Assembly: GCA_050260935.1 (NCBI GenBank)
Contig: JBLNCU010000179.1
Coordinates: forward strand, 1-26,457
Length of the DNA stretch: 26,457 bases
Reading direction: 5' to 3'
DNA from: UBA8346 sp050260935
Lineage (GTDB): Bacteria; Bacillota; UBA4882; UBA8346
Below the pieces are notes generated by a model. That model was not told the origin of the DNA and did not search any database. It was given only the letters and a program-made list of their open reading frames with translations. This document shows, piece after piece, positions 22,301 through 26,457 of the stretch (position 1 is the first letter of the stretch; the number at the start of each line of letters is the position of its first letter). Made by a program: the position numbers and the translations under genes.

Positions 22301-24220
22301 ATGCGTTTTAAATTCTTTTTTATCCCGGCGGTAGTAATCCTATTCTCTTTTACGGCCGGGGTTGCCGATGTCGAAAAGAACGCCGGGGAAAATCCGGGAG
22401 AAACAATTCAGCAAAACCAGACTAATCCCGGATTACCCGGCGGGCCTTCATTAAAACCCGACCGGTTTTTAAGAGCCTCTCAAAATCTATGTTACGGAAT
22501 ATCCAAGGAATATGGTTTCCTTTATTCGGAAGATTCCGGAGCAAGCTGGGTGCCTAAAAACGAAGGGTTGCCGCAGAAAATGATCTATCCGTTCGCAAGA
22601 CGACAGATCAGGTATCTTACGGCGCTGGGGGCCGATCCGGCCAATCCCGGGCGGGTTGCGGTCACCACTACTAAACGAATCTTTCTCTCCGGGGATTTTG
22701 GTGAAAACTGGCAGGAGATTAAAACCAAGAAACCAATTCCCGACGGGGCCTACTTGACCGCCGTGGCTTTATCCCCGGCTTCCAAGGAGAAGATCCTTAT
22801 CGGCACTTCATTCGCGGGGATGTTTGAAACCCGTGATTTCGGCCGAACCTGGGTAAATATCTCCGAAAAACTTACTTTCTTGTATCAAGGGGCGGGTTTC
22901 TGGGATGAAATAGCCGCCGTGGCTTACGATCCGGAAAATCCTGACCTGATCTTATTTAAGCGCGGTTTTAGCAACACCATTTACCAGCTAAGTGAAGACC
23001 GGAAAACCGTCCGGGAGCTGCCTGCGCCTGAAACACCCACGGACTCTTCTATTACCGCTACTATCCAGGCTGAGCCATCCCCGGGGACTAACGCATCCGC
23101 GCCAAACCAAACATCTAATGGGACAGTCGGGGAGGTTTCCGCCACCACTATTACCGGCACTTTTCCGGAGGAAGGAGTCTTTTTGCCGGAGGCGGTGAAA
23201 GATCCCGAAAAAAAAGCCAGACTCCAGAGGGCCTCCAATAAATACGGCATTTATCTCAGAGCCGATTACACCCGGGGCAAAAATCTCGATGACCGGCTCC
23301 GTTTCATCAAGGAAAAAGGCCTGAACGCTATAGTGGTTGACTGCAAGGATGATTTCGGCTATCTTACCTACGACACCCGGTTGTCCTTCCCCAATCAAGT
23401 GCGGGCTGTCCGCAAAAAGAACTTTGTAAATATGGCTGAGCTTTTAAAGAAAGCCCATCAGAAAGGGATTTACGTCATCGGCAGAATAGTGGTTTTTCAG
23501 GACCCGCGGCTCTTCGAATACCGACAATACAAATACGCGGCTTGGGATGGTGCGGCTCAAAAGCCATGGAGGACCAAGGAATTTTGGGTTGACCCCTTCG
23601 CCGTCGATGTCTGGGAATACAACGTGGAGATCGCCCGGGAACTGGAAACCTTGGGTATCGACGAGATTCAATTCGACTACATCAGGTTCCCCACTGACGG
23701 GGATATCGGCCGGATTGTCTACCGGTATCAACCGGAAGGATCCGAAAAGATCGATGCCCTGGAGTCGTTTCTAGCTTATGCCCGCGCCCGGATAACCCTG
23801 CCGATCAGCACCGACCTTTACGGGTTCAACTGCTGGTGCCGGGTTGACGGCGTCAACGGGCAAAATCTGGAGTTAATCGCCGATTACGTGGATGTCGTCT
23901 GCCCGATGTTCTACCCGTCCCATTTTCCCCGGAATTTTATGCCCGGAATGCATTATCTGGAGCGGGCCAGGAGAATTTATTTCGAGGGAACCAGCCGGGC
24001 TTATTCGATTACCAACGGCCGCAGTATCATCCGCCCTTATGTCCAGGCTTTTTTGCTGGGCGGGGAACGGAAGATGACGCCTCCGGTTTATTTTCAATAC
24101 TTGAACAACCAGATTCAAGGGGTGCTGGCTACGGATTCACCCGGCTTCACCCTTTGGAACTTCGCCAACAACTATTATATGGTCAACCAGTCACTGGAAA
24201 AGTATTTCGAAAGGAAATAA
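22301..24220 (+). CDS. Exported Asp-box protein with DUF4015 putative glycosyl hydrolase domain
   Basis: A 639-residue exported protein. ATG at 22301 has GGAGGAG upstream and starts a signal peptide (RFKFFFIPAVVILFSFTAG, cleavage near residues 20-23); an in-frame extension to 22226 is rejected. Three Asp-box (BNR) repeats of form S-x-D-x-G-x-x-W occur at 76-83, 130-137 and, in a T/R variant, 177-184, suggesting part of a beta-propeller. A Ser/Thr/Pro-rich linker spans about 243-290. Residues about 315-625 match the DUF4015 TIM-barrel family: KYGIYLRADYTRGKNLDDRL, NAIVVDCKDDFGYLTYDT, GIDEIQFDYIRFPTDGDI and DVVCPMFYPSHFP. Catalytic acids may be D350/D351 and D459, by inference. It probably acts on an envelope or extracellular polysaccharide. 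Confidence 0.85.
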   Translation: MRFKFFFIPAVVILFSFTAGVADVEKNAGENPGETIQQNQTNPGLPGGPSLKPDRFLRASQNLCYGISKEYGFLYSEDSGASWVPKNEGLPQKMIYPFARRQIRYLTALGADPANPGRVAVTTTKRIFLSGDFGENWQEIKTKKPIPDGAYLTAVALSPASKEKILIGTSFAGMFETRDFGRTWVNISEKLTFLYQGAGFWDEIAAVAYDPENPDLILFKRGFSNTIYQLSEDRKTVRELPAPETPTDSSITATIQAEPSPGTNASAPNQTSNGTVGEVSATTITGTFPEEGVFLPEAVKDPEKKARLQRASNKYGIYLRADYTRGKNLDDRLRFIKEKGLNAIVVDCKDDFGYLTYDTRLSFPNQVRAVRKKNFVNMAELLKKAHQKGIYVIGRIVVFQDPRLFEYRQYKYAAWDGAAQKPWRTKEFWVDPFAVDVWEYNVEIARELETLGIDEIQFDYIRFPTDGDIGRIVYRYQPEGSEKIDALESFLAYARARITLPISTDLYGFNCWCRVDGVNGQNLELIADYVDVVCPMFYPSHFPRNFMPGMHYLERARRIYFEGTSRAYSITNGRSIIRPYVQAFLLGGERKMTPPVYFQYLNNQIQGVLATDSPGFTLWNFANNYYMVNQSLEKYFERK

Positions 24221-24277
24221 CCTTTTAGGCGCATAATGTCTTCAAATTAACTAAATCACTTTTACTTTGGAGGAGAA

Positions 24278-25048
24278 ATGACTGACATCATCACGGTCTG
24301 CATTGAGGCAGCCAAGGAAGCGGGAGAATTTCTAAGGTCCAACTTTGGGAAGGAGATAGCAAGTATCGAAACCAAGGCTGATCAAAGCCTGGCCACCAAC
24401 TTGGATAAAGAGGCGGAGCGGCTTATCGTGGACCGCATTAAGCGCAAATTTCCGACCCACGGAATTATCGGTGAAGAACGGGGCCGGGATGGCGGCGGCG
24501 GCGATTATTTGTGGATAATTGATCCTTTGGACGGGACCCATAACTTTATCCGCGGTATTTCTATCTTTGGAGTATCCATCGGGGTTGTCCGCGGGGATCA
24601 CTTTATCGCCGGTGTAGTCTATCATCCGGTTTCCGATGAATTGTATGTTGGGGAGAAAGGCAACGGCGCTTACAAGAATCAGCAAAGAATCTTTGTCTCC
24701 CCCAATAAGGATTTACAAGAAGCTACCATCAATTTCGACTCCAGCCTTAAAACCAACCGGGATCAGAAATTGCGGGTATTGCGGGATTTGGCGGCCAAAG
24801 CTTTCAATATCCGGATGCTCGGCGCCACCTCCCGGCAAATGACCTACCTGGCTGAAGGGAAGATGGAGGCGGTTATTGATTTTGAGGATCATCCCTGGGA
24901 TTTTGCAGCCGGCGCTTGTATCATCGAGGAGGCCGGCGGAAAGCTGACCAATATTGAAGGCGGGGAATTAACTTACCGGCATCACGGCTATATCGCCTCC
25001 AACGGCTTGATTCACCCGGAAATTTTAAAAATAGTCCACCAAAAATAG
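24278..25048 (+). CDS. suhB: Inositol monophosphatase family phosphatase
   Basis: A 256-residue magnesium-dependent phosphatase of the IMPase/FBPase/CysQ superfamily. Metal-site residues are visible: E66-E67 in GIIGEERG, D82 and D85 in IIDPLDGTHNF, and D208 in HPWDFAAGACIIEEAGG. The length is typical. ATG at 24278 has GGAGG upstream. The substrate may be inositol-1-phosphate, a sugar phosphate or 3'-phosphoadenosine phosphate; the IDPLDGTHNF form fits inositol monophosphatase best. It follows the DUF4015 gene by 57 bases and precedes the frameshifted gene by 23, so the three may form one unit. Confidence 0.92.
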   Translation: MTDIITVCIEAAKEAGEFLRSNFGKEIASIETKADQSLATNLDKEAERLIVDRIKRKFPTHGIIGEERGRDGGGGDYLWIIDPLDGTHNFIRGISIFGVSIGVVRGDHFIAGVVYHPVSDELYVGEKGNGAYKNQQRIFVSPNKDLQEATINFDSSLKTNRDQKLRVLRDLAAKAFNIRMLGATSRQMTYLAEGKMEAVIDFEDHPWDFAAGACIIEEAGGKLTNIEGGELTYRHHGYIASNGLIHPEILKIVHQK

Positions 25049-25071
25049 GAGCGTTAAAAAGGAAGAGCGCC

Positions 25072-25637
25072 TTGAAACGTCGGCTGCTAATTTCATTTTG
25101 GCTTCTCACACTTGCCGGTATGGGTTTTTTTGTTTATTCGGCGGCCCATGGGGCTGCCAAACAGGAATCCCTTGCCCAACCGGTATTTGACGGAAAGAAG
25201 TATATTTTTGAAGGCGGAACTCTCTACCGCCGGGCCGGTCTCGTCCCGCAACTGGCTGTTAGCGGAACCCATTATCAAATGGGAAAAGAAACACCGGCCG
25301 GTTTGGTTTGGCAACCGGCAGAAAAGAAGTCTGGGCGGAGGAGATAACCCGGGCCCAGCAGTTGGAGCCCGATTTTCCGGATTTCCGGGTGGCTGCGGCC
25401 AGTGTTGCCTTTTACCGGAACGACTACCTCCGGGTGATTGATTTGTTAAAGGATGTAAATCCGGCCGACATTTCATCCGTGAGGTATCAAGCGCTGAGAT
25501 GGGCGTTATTGGGAAAAGCTTACCGGAGTTTAAAAGCAACCGATCCCCAAAAATCGGACCGCCGTTTATATTTATTGCAAAAAGAATATCCCCCTTTAAA
25601 AAAATGGGTGGCCGCCTTTTTTAAACGGCTAAAATAA
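25072..25637 (+). pseudogene. Frameshifted small exported TPR-like protein
   Basis: Two overlapping frames look like one gene. The first runs from TTG at 25072 (GGAAGAG upstream) to TAA at 25345. It has a signal or anchor segment (RRLLISFWLLTLAGMGFFVY) followed by LYRRAGLVPQLAVSGTHYQM. The second frame, shifted by -1, runs through about 25287-25637 and carries the expected continuation: VWAEEITRAQQLEPDFPDFR, then VAAASVAFYRNDYLRVIDLL, then WALLGKAYRSLKA. The join probably falls between 25284 and 25310, where runs of A (25284-25287) and G/T occur. It may be a true mutation, an assembly indel or, less likely, programmed slippage. Intact, it would be about 187 residues with TPR-like helices. Confidence 0.6.
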
Positions 25638-25749
25638 CCGCCAGATTTACAAACTGGCTGTGGGTTAATAACGTTTGCCGGAATGTTGCCTGCCCGTAAC
25701 TCATTTCCAAGAATATTCCAATTTTTAGGCTGTAACCACGCCTTTTATT

Positions 25750-25760
25750 TATAATATAAT
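25750..25760 (+). promoter_or_regulatory. Candidate -10 region upstream of the CBS-domain gene
   Basis: Two overlapping perfect TATAAT hexamers lie at 25750-25755 and 25755-25760. No convincing -35 box is seen 16-18 bases upstream. The leader of about 100 bases contains a small hairpin GGAGG-N7-TCTCC near 25777-25793. A further stem, GCCAG (25640-25644) with CTGGC (25654-25658), follows the preceding gene. Nothing else is seen in 25638-25861. Confidence 0.35.
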
Positions 25761-25861
25761 ATACTTGTGGCTATCGGGAGGAAAATTATCTCCTAAAAAA
25801 ATTGGCTTTCGGGCAACTTTTAGAAGGGGTTACCGTTTGATATTATGGAGGAGATACTACT

Positions 25862-26281
25862 ATGAATATTGCTTTTTTCCTGATTCCCAAGAAGGAAGTG
25901 GTTTACTTACCTTTTAATTGCACCATGCGCCAAGCTCTTGAAAAAATGGAGTTTCACCGTTATGCGGCCGTTCCGTTAGTCGATGAAAATGGAAAGTATG
26001 CCGGGACTATTACCGAAGGGGATCTCTTGTGGAAAATGAAGAATACTCCGGGACTTACCTTTGCCGGTACTGAGCGGGTATGGTTGCATGAAGTTCCCCG
26101 GCGGATAACCAACGCTCCGGTGCGGATTCATGCTGAAATGGAGGATTTACTCTCTTTGGCGATAGTCCAAAATTTTGTGCCGGTGGTTGACGATAGTGAT
26201 ATTTTTATCGGCATAATCCGCCGGCGCGAAATTATTGAATATTACGCCAAGCTGCCCAGAAAAGCCGCGGTCAGCGAGTAG
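25862..26281 (+). CDS. Two-CBS-domain protein
   Basis: A 139-residue cytoplasmic protein made almost entirely of a CBS pair. CBS1 covers about residues 15-60 (LPFNCTMRQALEKMEFHRYA, then VPLVDENGKYAGTITEGDLL). CBS2 covers about 80-130 (VRIHAEMEDLLSLAIVQNFV, then VVDDSDIFIGIIRRREII). Stand-alone CBS pairs bind adenine nucleotides such as AMP, ATP or c-di-AMP and regulate other proteins. The ligand cannot be told here. ATG at 25862 has GGAGGAG upstream, and a strong terminator follows, so it may be transcribed alone. Confidence 0.9.
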   Translation: MNIAFFLIPKKEVVYLPFNCTMRQALEKMEFHRYAAVPLVDENGKYAGTITEGDLLWKMKNTPGLTFAGTERVWLHEVPRRITNAPVRIHAEMEDLLSLAIVQNFVPVVDDSDIFIGIIRRREIIEYYAKLPRKAAVSE

Positions 26282-26323
26282 CAGTATTAACTGGGGAAAT
26301 GGATATTTTGTAAGCTATGCGAT

Positions 26324-26352
26324 AAACCTGCCTTTAGAAGGCGGGTTTTTTT
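26324..26352 (+). terminator. Rho-independent terminator after the CBS-domain gene
   Basis: CCTGCCTT (26327-26334) pairs with AAGGCGGG (26338-26345) around a 3-base loop, extended by AAA with the T-run. Seven T residues follow at 26346-26352. It separates the CBS gene from the convergent minus-strand gene. A second hairpin, GCTGAA/TTCAGC (26377-26397), may serve the other strand but has no T-run. Confidence 0.9.
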
Positions 26353-26399
26353 ACGTTTCGGGAGGAAAGGCGGTTCGCTGAAGGAGCGGGGTTCAGCCC

Positions 26400-26457
26400 T
26401 TAACTACGGGAAATCAAAACAACCCCCACGGTAATCACTATCGCCCCCAGCCAACGG
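26400..26457 (-). CDS. C-terminal end of a membrane transporter, probably EamA/DMT family (partial)
   Basis: On the minus strand the frame entering at base 26457 reads RWLGAIVITVGVVLISRS and stops with TAA at 26402-26400. A tryptophan-glycine start to a final hydrophobic helix with a short basic tail is how EamA/DMT-family (drug/metabolite) transporters typically end. Only 18 residues are visible, so other multi-helix membrane proteins remain possible. Confidence 0.55.
   Translation of the reverse strand, partial: RWLGAIVITVGVVLISRS

Noticed and set aside
22988..23398. 136-codon minus-strand frame inside the DUF4015 gene
   Set aside because: It is antisense to a well-supported domain and its composition looks like a shadow of plus-strand codons.
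25093..25539. 148-codon minus-strand frame opposite the frameshifted gene
   Set aside because: Its product is rich in Pro, Ser, Gly and Arg with no recognisable domain, while the plus strand shows signal-peptide and TPR-like features in two frames.
25668..25679. TAACGTTTGCC as a fourth LacI operator
   Set aside because: Only the right half-site is present and the palindrome is broken; it is also far from the LacI locus.
1..26457. CRISPR array, tRNA, rRNA, transposase or phage genes
   Set aside because: No regularly spaced repeats, cloverleaf-like sequences or recognisable mobile-element proteins were seen on either strand.

Overview
This window most likely comes from a saccharolytic, probably anaerobic member of the Bacillota (Firmicutes). 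Shine-Dalgarno sequences are strong, TTG and GTG starts are common, and the families (YesM-type kinase, GH1, TlyA, CBS protein, DUF4015) are Firmicutes-like. Both sugar-binding proteins carry ordinary signal peptides with no lipobox cysteine. That is atypical of monoderm Bacillota and hints at a diderm lineage with a periplasm. This placement is inference and no rRNA is present.

Region 1 (1-5880) is a first sugar-uptake locus. A partial YesM-like sensor kinase on the minus strand diverges from a binding protein, two membrane permeases, a possible 30-residue peptide and a GH1 beta-glycosidase, and a strong terminator closes the unit. Region 2 (5881-8700) holds housekeeping genes: a 44-residue zinc-ribbon protein, a possible 35-residue ORF, a dGTPase-like HD phosphohydrolase, a HEPN-like gene remnant and TlyA.

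Region 3 (8700-19690) is a second sugar locus. A LacI-family repressor is followed by an (alpha/alpha)6-type glycosidase distantly like GH52/GH116, a second binding protein, two permeases, a small ORF, an iron-type alcohol dehydrogenase and a very large exported TPR protein. Three copies of the palindrome CAAACGTTTG lie before lacI, before the glycosidase gene and inside it, so the locus has the layout of a looped, self-regulated LacI circuit. Neither importer has an ATPase gene here, so both probably share one encoded elsewhere.

Region 4 (19690-26457) has spermidine synthase and agmatinase (the agmatine-putrescine-spermidine route) separated by a MITE-like inverted-repeat element. It continues with a small protein that may be a degenerate GIY-YIG fold, an exported Asp-box plus DUF4015 protein, an inositol-monophosphatase-family enzyme, a frameshifted small TPR-like gene, a two-CBS-domain protein and the 3' end of a convergent membrane transporter gene. 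I see no tRNA, rRNA, CRISPR array, transposase or prophage gene. Once the small genes are counted, no stretch above about 300 bases is empty.
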